NCBI GenBank assembly: GCA_946625675.1
Contig: CAMOTI010000137.1
Location: 1-42,559, forward strand
DNA length: 42,559 nucleotides
Source: an uncultured Prevotellaceae bacterium
GTDB lineage: Bacteria; Bacteroidota; Bacteroidia; Bacteroidales; Bacteroidaceae
Reading direction: 5' to 3'
This document shows positions 1-7,679 of the stretch, piece by piece (the first letter of the stretch is position 1; every line of letters starts with the position of its first letter). The notes under the pieces were generated by a model that saw only the letters and a program-made list of their open reading frames with translations, did no database searches and was not told where the DNA came from. The translations under genes and the position numbers were made by a program.

Positions 1-27
1 TTCCCGTTCGCCCGGTCGCGACAGGTC

Positions 28-207
28 TTATTGAATCCAATGAAAATACACATAGAAGGCAATCTCCAACACAATCGTAATGATTGACAGAAGGGAGAGG
101 GATCCGACGATGTAGAATAGTTTTGCTGATAGCCAGACACCTTCGTTGTTCCTCACAATCTCCGTAAATCGTTGGCTATGTTTCTGCCATAGTACTTCTG
201 GAACCAT
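28..207 (-). CDS. possible small single-TM membrane protein
   Basis: A 59-residue frame opens with ATG at 207 and stops at 28. It has a polar N-terminal half (WQKHSQRFTEIVRNNEG) and one clear membrane segment over about residues 30-52. The start lies just beyond the gpmI terminator hairpin, so it would need its own promoter or read-through, and I see no promoter. I do not recognise the family. It may be a real small membrane protein or a chance frame. Confidence 0.25.
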   Translation of the reverse strand: MVPEVLWQKHSQRFTEIVRNNEGVWLSAKLFYIVGSLSLLSIITIVLEIAFYVYFHWIQ

Positions 208-208
208 A

Positions 209-238
209 AAAAAAGGAGAGCGTTTGCTCTCCTTTTTT
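209..238 (-). terminator. intrinsic terminator of gpmI
   Basis: The stem GGAGAGC/GCTCTCC with a short TTT-type loop is flanked by A-runs and T-runs on both sides, so it can work in both directions. It sits 29 bases past the gpmI stop codon. Confidence 0.85.
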
Positions 239-266
239 ATAAACATATTTTTTTTAAATACAGGTT

Positions 267-1799
267 TTAGTCTGTGATAAGGCATTTTCCGGTCATCTCT
301 GCGGGCTGAGGAATGCCCATGATGTGGAGGATGGACGGTGCCACGTCGGCGAGGATACCGTTTTCTACTTTCGCGTTCTTGTTTTCTGTGACGTAGATGA
401 ACGGCACGGGGTTGAGCGAGTGCGCGGTGTTGGGTGTTCCGTCGGGGTTGATGGCGTTGTCGGCGTTTCCGTGGTCAGCGATGATGATGACCTCGTATCC
501 TGTAGCTTTTGCGGTCTCCACGACATCGTGTACGCAGAGGTCGATGGCGTCGACAGCCTTCTGTATAGCCTCATAGACTCCGGTGTGTCCCACCATGTCA
601 CCATTTGCGAAGTTGACGACGATGAAGTCGAACCGGTTCTCCTTGATGCTTGCTACGAGCTTGTCCTTCACTTCGAATGCCGACATCTCAGGCTGCAGGT
701 CGTAAGTGGCAACCTTCGGGGAAGCCACGAGTGTGCGCTCCTCTCCTTGGTAGGGTTCCTCCCGTCCTCCGTTGAAGAAGAACGTGACGTGTGCGTATTT
801 CTCGGTCTCGGCAGTATGTAGCTGTGTGAGCCCTTTGGATGCAAGGTATTCTCCGAGTGTGTTCTCCACGTTCTCTTTCGGGAAGAGGATATGTACGCCT
901 GTGAACGATGCGTCGTAGGGGGTCATGCAGTAGTACTGCAGGTTCGGTATGGTGTGCATCCCCTGCTCGGGCATGTCTTTCTGCGTGAGCGCGATGGTCA
1001 TCTCCTTTGCTCGGTCGTTGCGGTAGTTGAAGAAAATGACGACGTCGCCTTCCTTGATTCGTCCGTCCACCTTGGAGTTGACGATTGGCTCCATGAACTC
1101 GTCGGTGTTCTTGTGGTCCTCAGAGTCGGTGTCGTAGCACGACTGTACTCCCTCTACCATGTCGTCGACGAGTCGTCCCTTTCCTTCCACGAGCTGGTCG
1201 TAAGCCACTTTCAGTCGCTCCCATCGTTTGTCGCGGTCCATGGCATAGAATCGTCCGATGATGCTGGCGATATGTCCTGTTGTCTTGTCACAGTGCTCCT
1301 GTAGCTCGGCGATGAATCCCTTTCCGCTCTTAGGGTCGGTGTCTCGTCCGTCCATGAAGCAGTGTACGAAGGTGTTGCTCACTCCGTATTCCTTCGCGAT
1401 GTCGATGAGTTTGAAGAGATGCTCAAGCGATGAGTGTACGCCGCCGTTTGAGGTGAGCCCCATCAGATGGATGCTTTTTCCGTTCTCTTTGGCGTAGGTG
1501 TATGCGTTGATGATTTCCTGGTTCTTAAGGATGCTGTTGTTGCGGCATGCCCGGTTGATCTTCACGAGGTCCTGATACACCACTCGTCCTGCACCGATGT
1601 TGAGGTGTCCGACCTCAGAGTTACCCATCTGTCCGTCAGGCAGTCCCACGTTCTCTCCCGATGCCTGTAGTTGTGAGTTCGGGTATGTTTCGTTCAGATA
1701 ATCCATGTAAGGCGTAGGCTCCTGATAGATGACGTCGCCCTTGCCTTTGTCGCCGATTCCCCATCCGTCGAGAATCATTAATAATGCTTTTTTTGCCAT
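267..1799 (-). CDS. gpmI: 2,3-bisphosphoglycerate-independent phosphoglycerate mutase
   Basis: Cytosolic glycolytic enzyme that interconverts 3- and 2-phosphoglycerate using two metal ions and a phosphoserine intermediate. The 510-residue product is family length. It starts [14 protein letters not shown], which holds the first metal-binding Asp. The catalytic Ser lies in MGNSEVGH (about residue 62). [19 protein letters not shown] and [10 protein letters not shown] carry the substrate and metal ligands of the alkaline-phosphatase-like fold. An in-frame extension reaches 1859, but the ATG at 1799 begins exactly at the conserved N-terminus and lies about 30 bases from a good promoter, so I use it. 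The gene appears monocistronic, with a hairpin terminator after it. Confidence 0.97.
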   Translation of the reverse strand: MAKKALLMILDGWGIGDKGKGDVIYQEPTPYMDYLNETYPNSQLQASGENVGLPDGQMGNSEVGHLNIGAGRVVYQDLVKINRACRNNSILKNQEIINAYTYAKENGKSIHLMGLTSNGGVHSSLEHLFKLIDIAKEYGVSNTFVHCFMDGRDTDPKSGKGFIAELQEHCDKTTGHIASIIGRFYAMDRDKRWERLKVAYDQLVEGKGRLVDDMVEGVQSCYDTDSEDHKNTDEFMEPIVNSKVDGRIKEGDVVIFFNYRNDRAKEMTIALTQKDMPEQGMHTIPNLQYYCMTPYDASFTGVHILFPKENVENTLGEYLASKGLTQLHTAETEKYAHVTFFFNGGREEPYQGEERTLVASPKVATYDLQPEMSAFEVKDKLVASIKENRFDFIVVNFANGDMVGHTGVYEAIQKAVDAIDLCVHDVVETAKATGYEVIIIADHGNADNAINPDGTPNTAHSLNPVPFIYVTENKNAKVENGILADVAPSILHIMGIPQPAEMTGKCLITD

Positions 1800-1829
1800 A
1801 AGTATATAATTTTGAAATGTTTCAATTTG

Positions 1830-1860
1830 CAAAGTTACGAATAAGCGAGAACAAATCAAA
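1830..1860 (-). promoter_or_regulatory. gpmI promoter (Bacteroidota type)
   Basis: On the minus strand TTTG (1860-1857), 19 bases, then TAACTTTG (1837-1830) match the Bacteroidota -33 and -7 boxes. They lie just upstream of the ATG at 1799. The -33 box overlaps the first copy of a 17-bp direct repeat. Confidence 0.75.
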
Positions 1861-1949
1861 ATTTTGGAACAGCGAATGCAAAGAAAAGCTTGTTTATTCT
1901 TTGCTGAGTCGTGACAAAATTCGGTTCAATCCAAATTTTGGAACAGCGA
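1859..1949. repeat. 17-bp direct repeat in a divergent intergenic region
   Basis: AAATTTTGGAACAGCGA occurs at 1859-1875 and again at 1933-1949. Each copy is preceded by AATC plus one base. The repeats lie between the divergent gpmI and MBOAT genes, and the first touches the gpmI -33 box. They may be operators or a dispersed repeat. Confidence 0.6.
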
Positions 1950-2012
1950 TAATTTTATTATGTGACAAATTTTTGCTTAATTTGCAATGATTTTCAGAAA
2001 ACGGGTGTTTTT

Positions 2013-3437
2013 ATGCTTTTCAACACAACCACATACCTTGTTTTTCTGCCGCTTGTGTTCGCGTGCTATTGGCTAATGCGTACACGACGGGGGCAGAACC
2101 TGGTGTTGCTGTTGGGCAGCATGGTGTTTTATGGATGGTGGAGCCTGTCCTATTTGGGTCTGATGACCGGCACCTGCCTGGCGAATTACTTGCTGTCAAG
2201 GCAGATGGATGGCAGCCGCCACCGGAAAGCATGGCTGACAGGAGCTGTGCTGCTGAACTTCGGTGTGCTGGGGGTGTTCAAATACTTCAATTTCTTTGCT
2301 GAGAACCTGTCATTGGTGCTTGACACTTTCGGCATGCGTGCTGACCTGCCCACGCTGGAGCTGGTGCTGCCTATCGGTATCAGTTTCTACACGTTCCAAC
2401 TGACGGCATATATGGTGGACTGCTACCGAGGCCAGCTCCGCGCCACTCGCTCGCTGTTGGACTTCCTGACTTTCATCATGTTCTTTCCCCAGCTGGTGGC
2501 AGGTCCGATAGAGCGTGGCAGCCAGCTGCTGAGCCAGATGGAGCGGCGTAGGACATTCTCGTATGGCGAGGGAGTGACCGGCCTGCGGCTGATACTGGTG
2601 GGTCTGTTCAAGAAGATGGTGATAGCAGACAACTGCTCAGTGCCTGTTGACGCGATATTCGGCAATCCTGGCGGCTTTGGTGCTCCGGTGCTGTTTGTGG
2701 GTGCCCTCTTGTTCACGCTTCAGATCTATGGCGACTTTTCCGGCTACTGCGACATTGCGAAGGGCAGCGCCCATCTGCTTGGCATAAGGCTGAGCGTGAA
2801 TTTCGACCGCCCTTACTTCTCCCGTTCGATGATGGAGTTCTGGCGCCGCTGGCATGTGACGCTGCAGAGCTGGTTCCGCGACTATGTGTATATCCCGCTT
2901 GGCGGCAGCCGTGTGGGCTTCTTCCGTACTCAGCTGAATATCTTCCTTGTCTTCTTGCTGTCAGGGCTGTGGCACGGCGCTGCATGGACGTTTGTGCTGT
3001 GGGGCTGCTACCACGGGCTGCTGTATATTCCGTCGCGGCTGATGGCGAGGAGAAAGAAAGAGCGGGGCGCCGGCTCCGCCGACAGTGGATTGACTGTGGA
3101 GCTGTGTCGTCTGCGCACGTTCATGCTGTTCTGTCTTGGACAGGTGATTTTCCGATGTCAGTCCATCGGCGACGTGGGTGTGTATCTCGGCTCTATGGTA
3201 GACTTCAGCTCGTTTTTTTCGCTTGCGCTTCCCCCTTCAGCCACGCTGGCCGCCGTGGGACTGCTGGCTTCGATGCTATTGCTGACCTGCGAGCGGATGA
3301 CGCTGAGGCTGGACTATGTGACGAGTGGTTTCGACCGCTTGCCTAAGTTGGTCAGACGGACTCTGTATGTGATGATTGTGCTGGTGATACTGGCGTTCGG
3401 AGGCGACAACTCAGCGTTTATCTATTTTCAGTTCTGA
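2013..3437 (+). CDS. MBOAT family membrane-bound O-acyltransferase (AlgI/DltB-like)
   Basis: A 474-residue polytopic inner-membrane protein. Family members move acyl (often acetyl) groups across the membrane onto exported glycans. FDRPYFSRSMMEFWRRWH, then DYVYIPLGGSR, then the invariant His in SGLWHGAAW are the MBOAT core. LPIGISFYTFQ and FPQLVAGPIERG are typical of the AlgI subgroup. I take the ATG at 2013 because MLFNTTTYLVFLPLVF is the usual N-terminus; the longer frame to 1962 adds non-conserved residues. It is followed 44 bases later by an SGNH-like partner, the normal pairing for this family. The acceptor polymer cannot be named from here. Confidence 0.92.
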   Translation: MLFNTTTYLVFLPLVFACYWLMRTRRGQNLVLLLGSMVFYGWWSLSYLGLMTGTCLANYLLSRQMDGSRHRKAWLTGAVLLNFGVLGVFKYFNFFAENLSLVLDTFGMRADLPTLELVLPIGISFYTFQLTAYMVDCYRGQLRATRSLLDFLTFIMFFPQLVAGPIERGSQLLSQMERRRTFSYGEGVTGLRLILVGLFKKMVIADNCSVPVDAIFGNPGGFGAPVLFVGALLFTLQIYGDFSGYCDIAKGSAHLLGIRLSVNFDRPYFSRSMMEFWRRWHVTLQSWFRDYVYIPLGGSRVGFFRTQLNIFLVFLLSGLWHGAAWTFVLWGCYHGLLYIPSRLMARRKKERGAGSADSGLTVELCRLRTFMLFCLGQVIFRCQSIGDVGVYLGSMVDFSSFFSLALPPSATLAAVGLLASMLLLTCERMTLRLDYVTSGFDRLPKLVRRTLYVMIVLVILAFGGDNSAFIYFQF

Positions 3438-3481
3438 GTTTTTTCCGGAGACTCCGGAACATCAGAAGACACTTCAATGAT

Positions 3482-4351
3482 ATGAGGAAATTTATTAGAA
3501 ATACGTTGCTGATGGTGCTGGCTGTGGCACTGGGCTACCTGGGTGTTTTCTGCTGCATACCGGCAGGAAAAATCGGTGACGTGTATCCCCGTGTGACGAC
3601 TCCTCGTCAGCGGTCGCTGGTGATAGGGACGAGCCGTGCGGCACAGGGCATCGACCCGGATATCCTCAACGACCGGCTGAGAGCACTCTATCCTGCAGCC
3701 GACCTCTATAACTTCGCTTTTCATATCGACGAGACCACCTACAACGAGATTTATTATTCAGCCATCATGAAGAAGCTGACGGACGATGAGGGGAGTGGCG
3801 GTCTGTTCATCCTGAGTGTCGACCCCTGGGCATTCAAACGTGACAATGTGATATTGGGCGAGGTCGATTTGCAGTCGGTGAGTTCCTGCCCGAATGTGGA
3901 ATATCTTGTGCGTTTCTTCAACCGCACATGGATATCTCCGCTTCCCACGCACGTCTGTATCAATTCCAGCGGCCGGTCCGTCGTGACGGGCATCAAGCGT
4001 AGCCCTGCGCTGATTGAGCAGAAGCTGGCCACCTACCGCGAGATGGCATCGCATTATGCCTACAGCATGACGAGCGAAGGGGTGTTCGTCCGTCTGCTCG
4101 ACAGCTTGAGCCGCCGTGGCACCGTATACGCGGTACGTATGCCGGTGGCACCGGAGATGGTGGCGCTGGAGGACTCGCTGATGCCGGGATTCTCAGCTCG
4201 GATGGACTCGATAGCTCATGCGCATGGCGTCCGATTTTTGGATTTTATCAGAGAACCATTTGAGACGAACGATGGCAACCACCTGACGAAAGAGGAGGGC
4301 GACCGATTCTCGGAGGCTCTGGCGGAGCGGATTCTCGAAAGTGAAAAGTGA
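3482..4351 (+). CDS. SGNH/DltD-like partner of the MBOAT acyltransferase
   Basis: A 289-residue protein with an N-terminal signal or anchor (about residues 5-22) and an extracytoplasmic domain. VIGTSRAAQGIDP (Ser about 51) resembles the block-I nucleophile region of SGNH esterases and transferases, and DGNHLT near residue 262 supplies the Asp/His pair of block V. Such proteins complete O-acylation outside the membrane with acyl groups exported by the MBOAT protein. It lies in the same direction as the MBOAT gene with no promoter between, so the two are probably one operon. It could be a catalytically weak assembly factor; I see only the two motifs. Confidence 0.75.
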   Translation: MRKFIRNTLLMVLAVALGYLGVFCCIPAGKIGDVYPRVTTPRQRSLVIGTSRAAQGIDPDILNDRLRALYPAADLYNFAFHIDETTYNEIYYSAIMKKLTDDEGSGGLFILSVDPWAFKRDNVILGEVDLQSVSSCPNVEYLVRFFNRTWISPLPTHVCINSSGRSVVTGIKRSPALIEQKLATYREMASHYAYSMTSEGVFVRLLDSLSRRGTVYAVRMPVAPEMVALEDSLMPGFSARMDSIAHAHGVRFLDFIREPFETNDGNHLTKEEGDRFSEALAERILESEK

Positions 4352-4393
4352 TTGTTATTTACGATTTACTATTTACGATTTACTATTTATTTA
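4352..4393. repeat. period-7 tandem heptamer spacer (TTACGAT/TTACTAT)
   Basis: Directly after the SGNH gene the sequence reads as consecutive heptamers: TTGTTAT, TTACGAT, TTACTAT, TTACGAT, TTACTAT, TTATTTA. It is one of about seven such heptad arrays in the window. Confidence 0.7.
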
Positions 4394-4528
4394 GGAATTT
4401 TATAATTTTGGATATTTATTATAGGGCTGTTCTGTGTTTTGGGTTTAGTCTAATTGTTTTTGAGCATTTACTCCCAACTGTTGGTTTGCGGACGATACCA
4501 AAAGTGGGTTCCGTCATTTTGGTTGGAT

Positions 4529-4566
4529 AAAAAAACTTCCATACCGTGATGGGTATGGAAGTTTTT
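4529..4566. terminator. bidirectional terminator
   Basis: The stem ACTTCCATACC/GGGTATGGAAGT, flanked by an A-run and a T-run, sits between the convergent MBOAT/SGNH operon and the minus-strand remnant. It can serve both directions. Confidence 0.85.
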
Positions 4567-4595
4567 CTAATTGGTTGGTTAGTTATAGCGTTCAT

Positions 4596-5603
4596 TTATT
4601 TGATGATGAACTTGTGTCCGTTGTTGATGTAGATACCTTGTGTTGCCGGTTTTCCCTTGATTGGACGTCCAGAGATGTCGTACCATGTTCCGTCAGCCTC
4701 GCTGTCGCTGTTGATGTCGGTGATGGCAGTAGGTGTGTCGTCGAGTTCGATGCTGAAGTTGAATTTCACATCGCTGCCCGCTCCCTGCTCAGGATCGCCT
4801 GGCTCAGTGGTGTCTTCCTTTGCACCCTTGATTTCACATCCCATGAGAGTGAAGAATGCTCTTTGTGAGTTCACAGTCGTGGTTGCCACTCCGTCAGGAT
4901 AGTAGAACTTGCCGTCTGTTCCGAGGAAGAGCACATCCCTGTTCTCATCCACCCATGACATCGGTTGGTAGTTTCCGTGCATATATGCATAATGAGTTTT
5001 CCATACTTTCTCAAGTCCTTGTGCCTCAGCTCCAGTAGCCACTTCTTCTTCAGGTATGGTCACACCTTCGAATAGCGGCTCGGTGAGGTCTTCAGCCACT
5101 TTGATGATGTAAGGATAGTTGGCTTTGGTCTCAGTCACCTTCTCAAATGTGAGCGACACCGTGCAGTTGTTGTTGGTCAGCTTTGAGTCGACCAGTTTTC
5201 TTACGTCAGCTCCGTCGAGCACGCTGCCTTCAATGGTGAGCGGGAATGGCAGACAGATTGTGCTCCATACTCCAGCCTTGATGGTTCTGCCAGCCAGTTT
5301 CACGTTCACCGGCTTGTTCTTCGGTGCGTTGTTGATGGTCGTTTCGTTTGCTTTGTCGTTGTAGAGCACAATTGCAGGCTCGAATTCGGCAATGACTACG
5401 AACTGTGTGTTGGCTACATAGTTTGGCCATATCTCGCTGGTGAAAGACTTCGGAGCGACGAATGTGTAGGTCTTTCCTTCTTCCACGGTTGTGAGCTCCA
5501 CTTCCTCCTCTTGTCCGACCCATCCGATTGCCTCAGCCTTCCTGCGTCCGTCTCTTGCGGGTGCGAGTGCAGTGCTACCACAAAAACATAAAAACAGGTG
5601 TTT
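4596..5603 (-). pseudogene. 5'-truncated secreted surface protein remnant, in frame behind cbiB
   Basis: The frame runs from the codon immediately after the cbiB stop (5606-5604) to a stop at 4596, about 335 codons. It has no ATG near its beginning and no signal peptide; the first plausible alternative start is GTG at 5501. The C-terminus has a disordered TAITDINSDSEADGTWYD stretch, ISGRPIKGK, then GIYINNGHKFIIK, a tail typical of large secreted Prevotella and Bacteroidales proteins. The body is beta-rich with features of extracellular repeat proteins. I read it as the surviving C-terminal third of a secreted protein whose 5' part was lost at a junction near 5580-5603. It could still be translated by re-initiation or read-through from cbiB. 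Confidence 0.6.
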
Positions 5604-6527
5604 TTAGTTGAAAAACGCCCAATTGAAAGTAAATAATGTGGCCAAAATTCCCATCATGATGATTTCTGCGATTCGGTTGACCCTGACGGCTGTTTTCATG
5701 TCTTGGGAGTTGAGTGTGCGGTCGTTTGTCCCGATGTAAGGCTTTGGAAAAAGTTGTCCGAAGTAGATGTGAGGTCCTCCAAAGCGGCAGTTGAGGATAC
5801 CAGCGAGTGCCGCCTCAGGGTATCCGCTGTTCGGACTGGCGTGGCAGTGTCCGAATCTGGCAACGAAGCAGATGAGTTTGGGTTTTCCGGCAGCTAGCAG
5901 CATGAGCATGGCTGTGATTCTGGCTGGTAGGTAGTTGGCGATGTCGTCGATATGTGCAGCCCAGCATCCGAAATCCTTGTGTTTCTCCGTCTTGTATCCA
6001 ATCATGGAGTCGAGTGTGTTGACCATCTTGTAAGCCATCATGGCCGGCACTCCTCCTATGGCCAGCCAGAAGAGGGGTGCGATGACCCCGTCGCTGAGGT
6101 TCTCCGCCAGCGTCTCGAGGGCTGCTGTTCGGATTTCCTGTGCCGTTAGACGTGATGTGTCCCGTCCTACGATGCGTGCCACTTGCCTTCGTCCATCCTC
6201 GAGCGAGTGGTCGACTGCCCGGAATACTTCCCTTACCTCCCTTATGAGGGTTGTGCCAGCCAGGCAGAAGAAGATGACGATGGTCTGGAAGGCGGTGGCT
6301 GCAATCTGGCTCCATTGACTCAGTGCATGGTTGATGGCGAATGTGAGCGCAAAGGTGATGGCAATCAGCGAGATTGCAACGATGGCTCCTTTGAGTTTTT
6401 TGTGACTGCCTTGGTTGAGTTTTTTGTCGGATGCAGCGATGGCTTTCCCGAAGAGCACGACGGGGTGGGGCAGCCAAAGAGGGTCGCCGAGGATGAGGTC
6501 GAGAAGCCAGGCAATGAGCAAAGACAT
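5604..6527 (-). CDS. cbiB: adenosylcobinamide-phosphate synthase CbiB
   Basis: Polytopic membrane enzyme that attaches aminopropanol (or its phosphate) to adenosylcobyric acid, giving adenosylcobinamide (phosphate). The 307-residue product opens with LLIAWLLDLILGDPLWLPHP, the family signature. LRRE-type motifs are replaced by LIREVREVFRAVDHSLEDGR, and LAENLSDGVIAPLFW and MVNTLDSMIGYK are strongly conserved CbiB blocks. It is last in the minus-strand cobalamin set (cbiA, adenosyltransferase, cobQ, cobD, cbiB), matching the order of late pathway steps. Its stop codon lies inside the short palindrome TAAAAACAGGTGTTTTTA, which could be a weak terminator. The reading frame continues beyond the stop into a secreted-protein remnant. 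Confidence 0.95.
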   Translation of the reverse strand: MSLLIAWLLDLILGDPLWLPHPVVLFGKAIAASDKKLNQGSHKKLKGAIVAISLIAITFALTFAINHALSQWSQIAATAFQTIVIFFCLAGTTLIREVREVFRAVDHSLEDGRRQVARIVGRDTSRLTAQEIRTAALETLAENLSDGVIAPLFWLAIGGVPAMMAYKMVNTLDSMIGYKTEKHKDFGCWAAHIDDIANYLPARITAMLMLLAAGKPKLICFVARFGHCHASPNSGYPEAALAGILNCRFGGPHIYFGQLFPKPYIGTNDRTLNSQDMKTAVRVNRIAEIIMMGILATLFTFNWAFFN

Positions 6528-6533
6528 CGGAAT

Positions 6534-6576
6534 TTACTATTTTACGATTTACGATTTATTTTTAGTATTTACGATT
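6534..6576. repeat. period-7 heptamer spacer (TTACTAT/TTTACGA)
   Basis: Between cobD and cbiB the spacer is made of TTACTAT, TTTACGA, TTTACGA, TTTATTT, TTAGTAT and TTTACGA units. It closely resembles the array at 4352-4393. Confidence 0.6.
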
Positions 6577-6594
6577 TTGAAATTTATTTTGCCA

Positions 6595-7578
6595 TTATCG
6601 ATTTGCTTGAAATTCCTTGATGGCGTTGATGAGTAAGTCGTTGTGTTGTGGCGATTGTGCGGCAAGGCGGAAGTGATGGGGAGTGAGCGTGATGAAGTTG
6701 GAAGCGTCGCGGATGAGGATGCCGTGCTTGCGTGCCAGGTGGTCTTTGAGTTGGGCCGCAGTGTCCGGTTGTATGGTAGCGAGCATGAAGTTGGTGTGGG
6801 TGGAACGGACGCTGATGCCCGGAATTGTGTTGAGCGCGTCTCGTAGTCGTTGAGCCTCATTGAGGTATGCCGGTATGTCGTCGATGATACGGTGATGGTG
6901 GTCGAGCAGCCACTGCCCAGCCTCCAGCGCGAGCGCGTTGAGAGCCCAAGGCCGTTGTCCGGCTTTGAGCCGCCTGATGAGCGGTTTAGGAGCGATGATG
7001 AATCCGAGCCTCAGGCCAGGAATGGCATAGCGCTTGGTGAGCGAGCGTATTTGAATGATATTGCCATGCCTGACAGCTTCTTGTGGCGTCATCAGTGGCT
7101 GGAGCGTATAGTCTTCGTATGATTGGTCGATGATGAGGAACTTATGATTGTCGGCGAGTTGGTTGATGAAAGTGCCATTGTAGGTTTCGCCTGTGGGGTT
7201 GTTGGGGTTGCATACCCAGCAGAGGGGTGCGTCGGGCTGCTCCTGCATGCCGAAGCTGCGGCATGCGTCGGCATATTCGCTGAAAGTGGGATGGTGGACA
7301 CAGAAAGCGTGCACATCCCTGAACGTCTGTGCGATGATGTAGATGGCATCGGTGGCGCCGCTGGTGGCCATGACCTGCTCTTTGTCCACGCCGTATTCCT
7401 GTGCCAGGAGCCGCTCGAGATGTTCGGGAGCCGGTTCCGGGTAGTTGCGGATGAGGTGGATGCTCCGGCGCAGGTGGTCTTCCAGCTCTTCCAAGTGGGG
7501 ATTCGGGAAGATGTTTGAGCTGAAGTTCATCGTGATGCCGGGATAGCGGTATGTGTCGTCGCCGTGGCCGTATGTCAT
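6595..7578 (-). CDS. cobD: PLP-dependent threonine-phosphate decarboxylase / aminotransferase-fold CobD
   Basis: Cytosolic fold-type-I PLP enzyme, 327 residues. In this context it most likely makes (R)-1-amino-2-propanol phosphate from threonine phosphate for CbiB. TSGATDAIYIIAQ binds the PLP phosphate, CWVCNPNNPTGETYN is the family NPNNPTG loop, and IIDQSYEDY supplies the ring Asp. RSLTKRYAIPGLRLGF contains the Schiff-base Lys. Sequence alone does not separate CobD from histidinol-phosphate aminotransferase; the position between cobQ and cbiB favours CobD. The start at 7578 begins MTYGHGDDTYRYPG, a normal N-terminus. Confidence 0.9.
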   Translation of the reverse strand: MTYGHGDDTYRYPGITMNFSSNIFPNPHLEELEDHLRRSIHLIRNYPEPAPEHLERLLAQEYGVDKEQVMATSGATDAIYIIAQTFRDVHAFCVHHPTFSEYADACRSFGMQEQPDAPLCWVCNPNNPTGETYNGTFINQLADNHKFLIIDQSYEDYTLQPLMTPQEAVRHGNIIQIRSLTKRYAIPGLRLGFIIAPKPLIRRLKAGQRPWALNALALEAGQWLLDHHHRIIDDIPAYLNEAQRLRDALNTIPGISVRSTHTNFMLATIQPDTAAQLKDHLARKHGILIRDASNFITLTPHHFRLAAQSPQHNDLLINAIKEFQANR

Positions 7579-7583
7579 TTTTT

Positions 7584-7618
7584 AGTGAATAGTGAAAAGT
7601 GAATAGTGAAAAGTTTAT
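7584..7618. repeat. period-7 heptamer spacer (AGTGAAT/AGTGAAA)
   Basis: The cobQ-cobD gap holds five consecutive heptamers: AGTGAAT, AGTGAAA, AGTGAAT, AGTGAAA, AGTTTAT. The same repeat type recurs upstream of cbiA at 11175-11209. Confidence 0.75.
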
Positions 7619-7679
7619 TTTCTTATTGGAGATGGCTTGTCAGGACGAGAATGTGTGACTTGTTGTTTCATACTGATTT

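Noticed and set aside
324-821. Long plus-strand frames opposite gpmI, and similar ones opposite cobalamin and CHAT genes
   Set aside because: Shadow frames caused by codon bias of the real gene on the other strand; Val/Asp/Arg-rich with no domain or start signal.
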